A stretch of 64,000 nt of DNA from Macrosoma leucophasiata. Lineage: Eukaryota; Arthropoda; Insecta; Lepidoptera; Hedylidae. Positions 43,459 through 55,900 of this stretch are shown here, piece by piece; position 1 is the first letter of the stretch; each line of letters begins with the position of its first letter. Where the stretch lies: positions 21,745,501 through 21,809,500 of the forward strand of contig JAWQUS010000008.1 in assembly GCA_036365455.1 (NCBI GenBank), read 5' to 3'. The position numbers were made by a program, and so were the translations under genes. The notes under the pieces are model-generated. The model was not told the DNA's origin. It was given only the letters and a program-made list of their open reading frames with translations, and did no database searches.

Positions 43459-43815
43459 AATTGTTTTATATTATTTCGCATTAACACATGCTTGTGAAAT
43501 ATTTTTTAAAGAAAAATGGAAAGAAAAATTTGACTTCAGGCGAGACTCGAACTCGCGGCCTACTGGGAATCTAGTCCACCGCTCTTCCAATTGATCTACT
43601 GAAGTCCTGCCCAATTTGTCAAATCTTTCCTTCACATTTATTGCATTGCTTTATGGTAGCAGCAGCGCCATCTATTGCCAACTATGCTAGTTAGGCAACC
43701 GATATAAATAGACTTTGCAGTGTATTGAATATCGTAAAGAAGTCGCTTTTACCCTTAATAATTGTTTTATATTATTTCGCATTAACACATGCTTGTGAAA
43801 TATTTTTTAAAGAAA
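43459..43815. repeat. Repeat block with ~54-bp direct flanks around a tRNA-Tyr-like unit
   Basis: TTTTATATTATTTCGCATTA ACACATGCTTGTGAAATATT occurs at 43462 and again at 43766, almost unchanged for about 54 bases. Between them is the tRNA-like sequence at 43530-43605 and about 150 bases of other sequence, including AGCAGCGCCATCTATTGCC. A single copy of the flank is at 39012. Confidence 0.7.
43530..43605 (-). pseudogene. tRNA-Tyr-like pseudogene or SINE head, anticodon deleted
   Basis: On the minus strand ACTTCAG and CTGAAGT make a 7-bp acceptor stem. TAGATCAATTGGAAGAGCGG is a D-arm with one mismatch. GAGTTCGAGTCTC is the T-arm/B-box. GGTGGACT-AGATTCC follows the tRNA-Tyr anticodon arm (GGTGGACTGTAGATTCC) but lacks two bases, removing the GTA anticodon. 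It is therefore not a working tRNA. A shortened copy lies at 39080-39120. Confidence 0.65.
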
Positions 43816-44684
43816 TATAGGTAGTTTGAAGCAAACAAAATTGCACTGTTTTTACTTTTGGCAAAGCTTAAGTAACACAGCTCGAAGTCCTAATCTACTT
43901 TCCGCCGAGTGGTAGTGTTCCGGTCAGGTGGTTATAAGCGGGCCATCAATTTTCGTCACCTACAGAACAGAGGCCTTAGAAGTGACAACGTGCACGGAAA
44001 AGATAAACTTATTTCATGGTAATACGTCTACGTTGTTTCTGTTTATATTTAGATATACCACCAGTATTTCCTCGCAGAGAAGAACAGAGACGCTCTTCCA
44101 TCTCGTACCGTCACATAAAAAGTTTCAAGAAGACATTACCTAATAAGCAACCATTAAAAGCATATCGTTGTCAAATAAGCGATTACGCTTAAACCGGTAT
44201 CTTACCATGTAACTCATAATGACAAAACAAAAGGGGGAAAGTGGTTCAGTTAGCAATAGCCGATAAATAACATAAATAAATTGATAGATATCAAGTAGGT
44301 AATACTTATATATATGCTTTGAAGATAAGTGAAAGGGACGTGTTCGTTTCCTGTTCTTCCTCATTAGGATGTTAGTTGTTTGTTGTCACCACACATTATG
44401 TCTTAAAATATTCCTTTATTAGAATAATGAACTGAATAAAATGTTAATTACACCTCAACCGACTGAATTTATTAATTATTAAGGTCGTCGCACATAACAC
44501 CAACTCATATTAATAAAATTTTACGTCCGATCACTTAATGGTAAAAGATTAATAATAAAAAATATATATTTTTAAAAAATTTAATTTTTTTTAATTTTTT
44601 TAATTTTAATATTAAAGAGTTCCAATTAGATTAACGCTTGAATGATCTTAAGATTACTCAATATATTTTACTTCTTAATATATT

Positions 44685-44860
44685 TTATATAAATTTCGTG
44701 TCACGGTGTTTGTCAGCGATGGACTCCTAAACTACTTAACCGATTTTAATAAAATTTGCACACTGTGTGGAGTTTGATCCAACTTGAAAGATAGGATAGA
44801 TTAATCTTGGATCAATCATCTCAAATTATAGACGCAAATTTTTTTTTTTGCAAATCATAT
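44685..44860 (+). repeat. Widespread insect dispersed repeat
   Basis: AATTTCGTGTCACGGTGTTT GTC...CTACTTAACCGATTTTAAT AAAATTTGCAC and GATAGGATAGATTAATC are typical phrases of a noncoding repeat family found across insects. No ORF. Confidence 0.45.
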
Positions 44861-44876
44861 GTTTATATACTAGTAA

Positions 44877-44879
<3 letters not shown>

Positions 44880-44924
<45 letters not shown>
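44880..44924 (+). repeat. (AT)22 microsatellite
   Basis: About 44 bases of uninterrupted TA repeats. Confidence 0.95.
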
Positions 44925-44927
<3 letters not shown>

Positions 44928-45124
44928 ACAATAATACCTCTACTTACGCAACCCCGTTTTACGGGAATTCCTAGAAACGCGGTTTTTTTTATATTCACCG
45001 CACGCATATCTCTCATTTTTACTTACATATCATCCAAAAGACCAAAAAATTAGTAATTTGAATCTGGTAACATGCAAAGATGAACCACAACTTACGCGAA
45101 TTCGACTTAAACATTTATTTTTCT

Positions 45125-45285
45125 TGCAAACTAGCATGCATTTCGCATTGATGTCAAGTGATGACTGCAGCCTATAGACATCTACACAAAAATCAGAGGT
45201 CAAAATGCAGATGCGTTGTCACCTTGCCACCCCTGATACCTAAGTTGTCATATCTCTGTAAAAGTTATTAAAGGGCCATAAGATT
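45125..45285 (-). mobile_element. SINE-A, diverged 3' half
   Basis: CAAACTAGCATGCATTTCGC, GATGACTGCAGCCTATAGAC and AAAATGCAGATGCGTTGTCA run in SINE-A reverse order. The 5' half is replaced by unrelated sequence. Confidence 0.6.
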
Positions 45286-45393
45286 TAAGACTGCAATCGC
45301 TTGGTGCCACCTAAGCGTAAGTTCGGGTATTACTGTACCTATACCTATAGAAGCGAAAGGTCACTAACGCAGTTACGTTTTACTTATAATAAT

Positions 45394-45740
45394 AAATAAT
45401 GGCAACCCTTGATACGTCCCACTGCTGGCCACGAGTCTCTGCCCTTTTCGGGAGGAGGCCTGGAGCTTACTCCACCACGCTGCTCCAATGCGGATTGGTG
45501 GATTGGTGGAGATTAGGGTTAGTAGCCAACCCTTTATCGGATGTTTTTCGAACCGCCCATAACGCCTCCGACAAGGTTTAACGACTGCTGTCTATCGATA
45601 GCAACCGTGTCCGACGGCTTAACGTGCCCACCGAAGCACGTAGATCGCTTCCGATCTACACCAGCCGCGGGGCCACGCGCGATTCTGCGGTTTACCCGCT
45701 ACTTCGGAATGGGCAAATCCGACTCCCACTTGCTTACTAG
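45394..45740 (-). mobile_element. 5S-derived SINE, rearranged head
   Basis: The tail and body match 41205-41480 (GATACGTCCCACTGCTGGCC, CGACAAGGTTTAACGACTGC). After CCGAAGCACG comes TAGATCGCTTCCGATCTACA CCAGCCGCGGGGCCA, the outermost 5' part of the family, so the 5S promoter part in between has been deleted. Confidence 0.65.
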
Positions 45741-46104
45741 TTTTACTTTATAGAATCTTAAATATATTTACCATAGAGATGCCAACCACGTCAATTACTC
45801 GTACAGTCTCGATCCGATCCCAGCATGCTTTCCCCAGCGGAACAAAACAACAACTGATGTCTCAGTCCCGACTCGATCACGATTGTTGATCAATTATGTT
45901 TGTAAACCGCGATGACATTATAAACATTGTTGCATTCTTTGCAAAGATGCTGCTTATCGTAAACTAACTGAGGCACGCGGTATCGCCTGTGTTTTGAAAC
46001 TATATCCGCTTTTTCTATGTATCTAATGGAATTTGGCATTGGAATGTAGTTCACGTAGACGAAAGGTACTTAAAGTATGATGTGATGTATTTATTTTTTA
46101 TTTC

Positions 46105-46205
46105 ATGAAGTTGACAGACAAGCAGACGGGCATAAAAAACCTACCTGAACCGGACCTGGCAATTGATTATCGCCTATGAATATTTGGCACCAGAAGAATT
46201 GCCAA
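46105..46205 (-). repeat. Fragment of retroposon family E (reverse)
   Basis: ACAGACAAGCAGACGGGC and GCCTATGAATATTTGGCACC AGAAGAATTGCCAAC are the complement of the 3' part of 20860-21350. Confidence 0.55.
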
Positions 46206-46211
46206 CACGAT

Positions 46212-46456
46212 GCAAACCCTAAAGGACTTCTTACTGGTGGTAGAGATCCAGCGACGGAGCTCGCGGGCGTAGGTATCACCGCATTACCTAATATACTTGC
46301 CGCTAAATGGTAGTGTTCAGCACTATCGTGTTCCGGTCAGGTGGTAATGTACGGCCCTATTATTTCCGGCACAGAGGCATACAACCTTGGAGCGGTAACG
46401 CATCTGCATTTTGACCTTGGTCTTTGTGTAAGTGTCTATGGGCTGCAGTCATCACT
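46212..46456 (+). mobile_element. SINE-A, well preserved
   Basis: ACTGGTGGTAGAGATCCAGC to GGGCTGCAGTCATCACTT. The last 50 or so bases and the poly(A) are missing; unrelated open sequence follows at once. Confidence 0.75.
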
Positions 46457-46723
46457 TCGATTACATTAATAAAAAAGTACTCTTTTGACCCAATTTTTGA
46501 AAAACCCCAAAATGTATTCAAAAACAACAATAAAAATTTAGATATCTTAAGAAACGAAAACCAATTAATTTACGATGTAAATGGAAACAGTGACCCTTTT
46601 AACAAGAAAGGTATATCTTTGGATAGATGGTGGCTCAGAGGAAGAAATGGCTATGTCATATCTATGACCGATTTTTTAATGAACACACTTGAAAGTGTCA
46701 TTTTTAGCTGCTATCAAAGATAA
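46457..46723 (+). other. Unrecognised open stretch just upstream of the scaffold gene's first visible exon
   Basis: After the SINE-A copy, about 89 codons stay open with mixed, protein-like composition (YSFDPIFEKPQNVF…, ISLDRWWLRGRNGY, MTDFLMNTLESVI) and end in TAA at 46723. I recognise no family. It could be the end of a lost gene or transposon ORF cut by the SINE. It has no donor site that would join it to 46860. Confidence 0.3.
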
Positions 46724-46859
46724 ACCATATTTAATTTAGATAATTTCAACATTTTTCAATCCATGTGAAAGGCGTACATTTTTGCAACCGTCACTTTAAA
46801 AAAAACTATTTGGGAGTTGGTTAAAATATTTTTGCATAAAATTATAATATTTGTTGCAG

Positions 46860-46998
46860 GTAAAGCCACCACCAGCGTACTACATGGGCACGCAGGCGCC
46901 GAATACTCTGCCACGTGGCGGCTCACTAATCCGAACCTTCTCTCCCGGCGCTGCTCCTGTACCCACTGAGCGTGTGAAGACTATGCAGCCGCCTCCTG
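46860..46998 (+). CDS. SRCIN1-like: Scaffold gene, first visible exon
   Basis: Acceptor TTGTTGCAG, donor GTGAGT, phase 0 to 1. It encodes [20 protein letters not shown] and [11 protein letters not shown]. There is no clear start codon in frame before the acceptor, so it is internal. Confidence 0.8.
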
Positions 46999-49900
46999 GT
47001 GAGTTTCATTTGGTACAGTTTGTACGACCTTTGCAAGGTAAAAGTATGGTAGCCCGTTTGTTTGTACAATAAAGGATTCTGCCAAATAAACCGTATCATA
47101 CCATGACCGTGCTAGGACCGTGTCAGACAAAAAATATTCTTTGTATTGAAAAGTATGAGACCATGCTTACAAGACCGTCCCGTCACCGACCGACAACGTC
47201 GCGTGCCATGCACGCTCCGTGCATCAAGAATTGTCATCTAACAAATAAAAAATGAAGGTGCCCTGAGAATGGTCAAACCTTTATCTGTCTGTAATGAAAA
47301 TGATATAATAATTTGTATTCAATAATATGTGAATAAATCACACAAATAATTCTAATATTGAACTTATCAACCAGCTCAACTTTTCTAGCGAACACCGATT
47401 TGTGAGAAGTTCTTTTCACCTTACCAAATACCTGCTTATAAGAGAAGTAGAGCAAAGTATGATCATAATTGCAACACATTTAATACGATACAAGAAAGAG
47501 ATTTTTTTTAATTAATGAAACAAAATATAGAGTATAGAGTTAGTATCATTTAACTGAACACGAAAATGTTGAAGGAAATTACTTCACTTTATATAGGTAC
47601 CTACCAATCTTCTGAGTAATTATCTACTGCAAGCGCTTCGGTGTTCTAAATGTATGAATGGTTCTGGAACAAGCGTATATCGAACCTATCCATTTCCTTA
47701 TTTCCCAAAATTGCAGTCGCAAAATATCATTCAAAATGAAGAGAAAAGCTACATTTATAAATAGTATTATTGTATTTTTGTGCTAGCTGTGTATTGTTTT
47801 GTTTGGGCCCTGGTTCCCTGAAATAAATAAATAAAATAAATGGTCCAACACGGCTCATACAAAATCATATGAAATTATGCGCTTTATTATGCACTTTTTT
47901 GGATATATTTGTAATGATAAAAGTTTATCGAATTTGTGTATAGAGTGTATCATTCAAACTACATATTTCTTGTCGTACATTTTTGTTTTCACTATCTACT
48001 TTTCGTCCGTTTCAGAGTCATGTATAATTTGTGCGTTTATACTACGGATTTGACTTTTTACTTAGATGTTAGTACAAAGTTTTAAATCGAGATTTTTGAC
48101 AAATCATCCACTCTATTGAGTACCTATCATTATGCATAGGTTGCTCCACCGCACTGGGTAAGTTGCGAACGTACTCGCCGGTGCTCGGACACCCCCAGGG
48201 TGTTCCGTACGTCGTGCTCGAACCGCGCACCGCTGACCAACTGTACTCCTCGCCTGGTACCAACTTTATTATTTCAGGCTTTATTCTCATAACACCACAC
48301 TTAAGAACACTAGCGTTTGTTTAGCGTAGGCGTTCGAAGAACGTAAGCAGAGCGCGGTCGACGCCGCGACAATTTGCGCGAAACACGATGTTTGTCGGCC
48401 GTTGTTGCGACTTTTCTTCTACAGTAAATTGAATGGATGGAGTCCCTTCATACTAGCGCTTGTCCAACGCTGTCATAGGTTTTTTAGTGGTCAATTTACT
48501 GCAGAAGAACCGTCACTACGTCGCGTCGTCGGAGCGCTCGAGCGTCAACGCTGCGCATAGGTTAATCGAACGCCCACGCTGAACTAACTAAACGCTAGTC
48601 TGACGGGGCTCTAAAATATTAGTACCTAGTCTTGTGGAAGCCGATCTTACCCTTTTGGAGAATATGTAAAGCTTCTTGTTTTGCAAATCATCGCAACTGA
48701 ATCGTTTGCTTTCCTGCTCTAACAAAAGGGCGCATGCTTTGGCTAAAGTGAGAAGGCGCCCCGGATTAGTTGTGATTTACTCGTAACTGAGACGTAACAA
48801 GACCTTAAAAGCTTCCGCTTTACACTTTAATTAATTATCTTACTAACGTAAAAACTACCTACATCGTGACCCGAATTAATATTCAAGTTCTTGCATTTCC
48901 AAATTTGAATCAAAATTATCATTTTCAACATACAACTTATGCAATCGCCAATTAAAACCATTATACTGTCGATTCGCTGTTCCATTTTAATGGCTAATTT
49001 TCTGTATTAAGATTTCTTACATCATTTGACACCTCTGCGAAAAGTTAATGAAAGAAAGAAAGAAAAGAAAGAAAATGTCACTGGCAAAATGCGTAACAGC
49101 GATGCCATTATATATATTTAAAAAAAAGAAAGAAAAAAGTATTTAGTTCGAGATTTTACAACCATTTTCGAAAAGTCATTAAAAATCAAGAAAAATCAAT
49201 AATTACCTAGAGTGAATAACCATTATAAAAATAAAAGTAAAACAGACATTGGGTGAATTAAAATAAAGATAAATAACTTGCAGTTAAAATATCATAAAGA
49301 AAATCTATTCCTTCTTTCCAAAAACTAGATAAGAAGAAAAGAAAAGGATAAGTTCCATGTTACCTACCCTATATCAAAAGATAGAGAAAAATACGTAGAG
49401 TCATGGAAAAATACTCAAAAAATAATTTGATGTCACCACATTCCTACTATTACATTCTTGTTTTTGAAATATACTTACTACAGTTAATTTAATTCGATGT
49501 AAAATAGACGATTTGAATACCTGAAAACATAGATTTATTATACTACCCTATGACTGAGAATAATTTAGTATTTTATGCTTCTTCCCTCAATATAGCGCAC
49601 AAGGTGCAGGCTCCAGCTCCATACATTTTGGGACGTCTCCTTTTATAGGTCAAAATCAAAAAGATGTTTACATCTAGACCTAAGAGCAACGCGGCCCACC
49701 GGTCGCGGCGGACTGGAGGGGAGTAGCCATAGCGTGTATTACCGATGCAAAATAGTCTGTCATTTTTTGCGGGGAGAAATGCGTGCGACACACCCGCACA
49801 CTACAAAAATCGTCTATTACTACGAAACTCACACCTTGACTTTAACAAAATACAGAAACACACACGCGCACACTTAAACATCTAGGCGACAGGCGTTAGA

Positions 49901-52900
49901 TCATTTGGTCTTGTACTTTGACAGAGGGGAAAGCCTGCATATGGCTACTCCCCTCCGTGTTGCTCTATGCATCTAGACAATAGCCTTCTCCCACGATGCC
50001 TGCAATAGGTATATATATATCCCTATATATCCCTATAATAATTTACTATCGTCACAGTACAAATATGAACCCTTCAAACAACGACAGCTTATCTAATTAA
50101 AAATGTATGCGCTTTACGGCGTAATTCGCAAATAAACTCTATTTTGTTCAAAATCAAGTTTGTAATTGTATTGGGCGATCTGGACGTATACGACCGTCTG
50201 AACATACTTTTGGAGCTTCCGTTTCAATTTACGCTGGACGTATGCGGTCGTCCAACCTCTCAAAGGTATGAGCAGTATGGAAAATATATTGAACCCGAGA
50301 CCTTAGGCGTAACAGGAGAAAGGGCTGCTTTTACCACTGCAGGTTACTTATTTATTTCTACCTAAAGCAATCAAATAAAATATAATATACTTTCTCGCAT
50401 CGTAGTATTTTTAAAGTATATTTCGAGCTGTTTGTTAAACCATTATGTACTTATGTAACTTCAGTAAAATAAAAAATTGTTTTCACATAGCAAAACGCGA
50501 GCATTTTAAAAGGGTATTATGTAACACTCGATAATTTTATGTTTGGAATTTAATAAAAAGTGTATTAATTGAATTTATTACAAAATAGTTAAGTAATATG
50601 TAGATTATGTTGAAAATATTTATTACTTTTTATGTACAAATTTAAAATATTTAAAGTAAGCCAGATAATAACTTTTATATATTACTGGTGGTAGAGCTCC
50701 AGTGACGGAGCTCGCGGGCGTAGGCACCACCGCATTACCTAATATACTTGCCGCTAAATGGAAGTGTTCAGCATTATCGTGTTCCGGTCAGGTGGTAATG
50801 TACGGCCCTGTAATTTCCGGCACGGAGGCATAACAACTTAGGCCTCGGTGATGGTAACGCATCTGCATTTTGGTCTTGGACTTTGTGTGGATGTCTATGG
50901 GATGCAGTCATCACTTAACATCAATGTGAAATGCATGCTTGTTTGCTACTTCCATAACATAAAAAAAAAATATAAAATCTAGGTTGAATCGTATTTTTGC
51001 CATTCATAATAATAAATTCTTATGAAAGAAACTTACATTAAGTATTTAATGAACATGTTTACTCACCATTTTTGTACATACCTATATACTATTTTCTTAA
51101 TGCAACTATTGATATTATAAAAGTATGTTTATTCTATTTCTGGAGGACTTAATAATTGACACATATTTTGTAAGTATGTCCTCGTGTTGTATCTACGAAT
51201 ATAAAATTACCTACCCAGTAAAAGGAAGCCGAAAACAGGTATTTACATATTTATTTGCCTAGGTATAAATAAACCTACCTACTTCATTACAGACAGACAT
51301 GAATACCAAAATAGTAACAGTTAATAACAGGGAATATTATTATTTAAAAGTCGTGCCATCAATTAGTTAAAAAAAATAAAGATCTACCGCCTTACTTCCA
51401 AAATTAAATATTACATTCTGCGTTCTTTTATTCTTCACTTTTTTTTTTAATTCCTTTTTTTTCTATTTAATTTGTCAAAACTTATCAAAATTACATCGTC
51501 CAAGTTAACGTAAACATTACATCGTCCAAGTTTACAAAAATTCCCAGGAACGTAAATTATGGGGACAAACTAATTTTAACTTTTACAGAACTACATCACG
51601 TAAATCGGATCAGAATCTCAGCGTAATCAGTGTACATAACTGATAGACCTACTTAACAGAAATTGAGTTTTCGAACTCGGAATGTAGGCTACCTACATTC
51701 TTTTTTATTTTGTGATACTTTGGAACTTCCTTATTTTAAAGGAGTTATTGCAATAATGCAGACAATTAATAAGAAACAATTTCGCGAATGAATTTCCAAA
51801 TATACCTACTAAAATTTTGAAAAAAGTAGGGGAAAGTTTTATGGAAAAAAGTTTTTTCCTCGATTTTGTGAACAATTACTTAAACTAAATTATAAAAAAC
51901 CGGACAAGTGCGAGTTCGACTCGCGTGGTGAGGGTTCCGTTATTTAAATAAATATTTTCGAAAATATTACAGATTTCAAATGCAGGGACATAGCGGTTAC
52001 GGTGGTACCGGCAGGGGGGGTTATTTTATTAAGAATTTTCGATTTAATTTGAATACTCAAACTTCTTAAAGGTTTTCCAGTAATCTATAGGCAAAGAATT
52101 ATTTTCCACATTTTTTTCAAAATTTTAAGTTCAGTAGTTTAATGGATAGAAGTAGGTAACAAAGTAGGTACTTATTATGTTTTTTAGAATTGCAAAAAAA
52201 TAATTTAGTAGAGTTATTAAATTGAAAATTATTTTGGAGCACTGCACTGCACTGCAAATGTGCACCGTCTTATTTTCATCTTAATATTATCTTTCTATTA
52301 AAACGAATAAAAAAAATATAATAATATACCTAATGTAATAAAAAGATGTCCATCTATTGTCAACTATCGATAAGTCCAAATGTAATAGGTTACCAAGCTC
52401 TTACAAACTTTCGGAAAATCCAATTTAACTGTTGTCCAATCCCTTGTCAACTTTCGGAAAGTACAGAGGTACGTTGGACACCAATTACCTACATTAATTA
52501 ATAGCTGTCCAATGTCCTGCTGATCAGTTATCGGCAACACCCAACAAGTACTAGTGTCCATCTTATCTGTCACAAAGTGAATAATCCAAAATGTCTCACC
52601 AGTTTACCCTGGCGACGGGTATATGTCGTCGCCCGAACGTGGTGGACCCCGAGTGCCATACGAAGATCCTTACTACAGCCAGTACATCGGGACTGCTGGT
52701 GGCCGAGCCCCAATTGCTCCAGTCATCGATGAAGAGGCCAGGTAAGATGAAAAATGTCACTTACTCGCCTATATCAATCCACGCTTCTCTATTGTTTATT
52801 CATCTCATTATTTGAGATCATGAGAATGTTGGTGAGGTACTGTTACCTTCTTACGAATACATCATAGAACTGAATTTGATAGACTTCGTCAAGAAGTTAC

Positions 52901-55900
52901 TTAACGTCCTGATTACTATAGCCTGTTCACTTCACAACTTCGATCTTAGAGCGGCGTCGTTGGCAGAACGTTTTGCACTCCACGTAACCCGGCGAGCGGC
53001 AGTGGGCGAAGTGGATGTATTTAGATATTCAGAAACATTGACCATAAACATAATGTTTTTAAAATGCCTAAAACCTATTACCGATGTCTATCACATAGGT
53101 CAGCGTCTGTCGTCTCTAGTACAATCGCGCATCCTTACCTTTTTCCACGTATCGCGTCGTAACGAGGTTTCAATCGAACACTTGGTAGTGCAGGGACGAG
53201 TTGAGGTCACACGTGCTAGAGGCAGGTCGCCTATGAGGTGGATACCCAGAAAAAACCTATACTGGGCGGTCCACTCCATGAATGCTCTAGTAAGGCAAAG
53301 AGGCGCGACGAGTGGCGAAGGATTGTGAAGCGAGCCACTACACTTGGAAATACGATCACGACAACTCTGTCAAGAGTGTAACGCAAGAGAAGAATCACAT
53401 AGGTACCTATATAAGTACCTACATTTAAACGGTCTTACTTTACAACCGAAGAGAGAGTGTGGGACTCAATACAAAAGACTAAATATATTTGAAAATGAAA
53501 ACGTTTCCAAGATGCATTAACACATAATATGCCTTTTGCAATTTCTCTCGTACTACTTAGAACAACTGCGAAACAACCGCAACTACCCAGTCTCACAATT
53601 TCAGGTTCTATTCATAAAATGTTATCTTATCTACTTTTGGACTCACCTTCCAGAAATTCTTCGTCAGCTCTTCGGATTATGTCTTTATGTGATAAATTTA
53701 AACTAAACCTAAAACCATAATATTTAGGAAAACTTTATTTCATTTAATCTCACAATATTTTCATAACATGTATGAAGACTATAAGAAGAACTTGCTTTAT
53801 TCTTTATCTTGTTATATACGTAGACTTGTTCAGAGAAAATGAAAACTAAGTACCTACAAGATAAAACTGCTTTGAAATATTATCTAGGCAACCTAAAAAA
53901 TGTTTCCTGGTCTGTGAAATAGTTTTACCTCATCGGAATAAAAATTGTTTTTCCAATCAACAGTGGAAGCCCTGCATACTAAACTTCAATTATAAAATTT
54001 TATACCGGTCAGTTGAACATGAACTCTAACAACTGCATTTTACCGAGAAATTTAAATGGATTGGCTTGTATGATAAAAATATTAACATCACTCTCTTAAG
54101 GCGGCCATATAAAACGAAATCGTAGCATCGCATCGCAGAAACTTGCGAATTACTGCGATGCGATTTCGTCTGATATATTGAAATTATGGTCATTTGAATC
54201 GCATCGTAGCAATTCTGCGGAAGCGGCTTCGCATCGAATGGCACCGCAGTTTTGTGTAAGCGCCCTTAGAAACAGTCGTACCTACTTACACATACCTTTA
54301 GGTAATAGAGCAACAAGGGCCACCGGCCGCGGCGAACTGGAGAGGAATAGCCTATAGGAATAGCGTTTACTATCGATGCAAAACAGTCTGTCATTTTTTG
54401 CGGGGGGAAATGCGTGCGACACACACGCACACTACAAAAATCGTGTATTACTACGAAACTCACACGACTTTAACAAAATACAGAAACAATTTCACGCACA
54501 CATTTAAACATCTAGGCGACAGGTATAGGCCCATTTGGACTTGTACTTTGACAGAGGGGAAAGCCTGCATATGGCTACTCCCCTCCGGTGTTGCTCTATG
54601 CCTTTAGGTTAATAGATCCCGAAAATGTGAAAATGAACTTATTTGTTTTGCGTAAATTATTTGACATTTTTGAGCGAGACTATAGTCGAGCAGTGTAAAT
54701 CTTTTGGCTGAAATGATGATGATGATGATGATGATACGAATATATTTTTTAAAAAAATAGTTTTGTTGTAATAGAAGCTTTACGCACCACTTGAATTGTT
54801 TGCAGCGATGCTGTCATTATTGATGACACTTACCAGTTGTATGGAGTAAACGCTCCGATCACAACAGCACCTCGCCCGATGCCCCGCCCTCAATACGAGG
54901 CCAGGTAAACTAAATTAAAAATATGTTGCCAATAACTGACTTGAAACTATAGTAGAAAAATCATTAATAAAGATGAAAATCTGAATATTGGTGATATGCT
55001 GTGCGATATTGTGGCCACAATAGTAGGAGCAACGCGATGTTTAATGAAGCTGGCGTATTAGAATATAATTGACTATTATTAAATCTCTTGTCACTTACAC
55101 AAACATAAATACATAGGTATGCTTGTGTGAGCGGTTCAGTACATATATTTTTTGTAGAATGGTGCCACCGGCAGACGATATGCAACGTCTGCGTGTTGAA
55201 AAGATGGAAAGACAGCTCGCTAATCTGACGGGACTGGTGCAGAAGGCCCTTCAGGTGCCGCCGACAGCGGTGCCAAACGCTCAGCGTCAGGAGTTCCAGA
55301 CCTATCAAGTGCGGCCGCAAGGTAAACATCATAACAATCAAAACAAACTGATAAATGTCGTCTGCTACAGTAACCCCGCAACGTTATCTTCTCTGCTGAT
55401 CTATCTATTAATTTCGTTATCATTTAATTTAACGATTTCATCATCTGTTCAATAGAAAGATATGTTCTCGCTTAAAATTATCTCTAAATCGAAGTACCCA
55501 TTAAATAAGCAAGTCTATTACTACTAACTTAACTTTCTTTAACACAATGAGCGCCGGCTTATATGTGAGGGATCGGTGGTTAATGTGGCTTGCGTTTTCC
55601 TGCACTCAGATGCCGCACGATTTTCGAGCAACGAGAGACCTCCCAAATTAGGGAGAGACAGATTTCGTAAGTGTGATTGGACGCGGCCACAAATATTTAA
55701 TGCATTGCTAATGTTTTAGCGCTGATAATTATGTGATAAACGAGAATAAACATTTCAACCGATGCAATTCCTGTTTGCATTTTAATTGTAACGCTATTAA
55801 TGTCGAAATTGCGAAAGAGAGACGATATTAACTTTTGAATGGGGTTTCGTGGCCATTTGAGCCCGACCTCGCAACTAGCACTCGAAGAAAATAAGCAAAC

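Noticed and set aside
43530..43605. Functional tRNA-Tyr gene on the minus strand
   Set aside because: Two bases over the anticodon are missing and the D-arm has a mismatch; similar truncated copies exist.
50144..50365. 73-codon open frame with plausible end ([16 protein letters not shown])
   Set aside because: It runs across the border of an insertion in a MITE, and its phase does not fit the flanking scaffold-gene exons.
55220..55423. Minus-strand frame opposite the 55158-55321 exon
   Set aside because: Antisense shadow of the exon; the plus strand has splice sites and the family motif.
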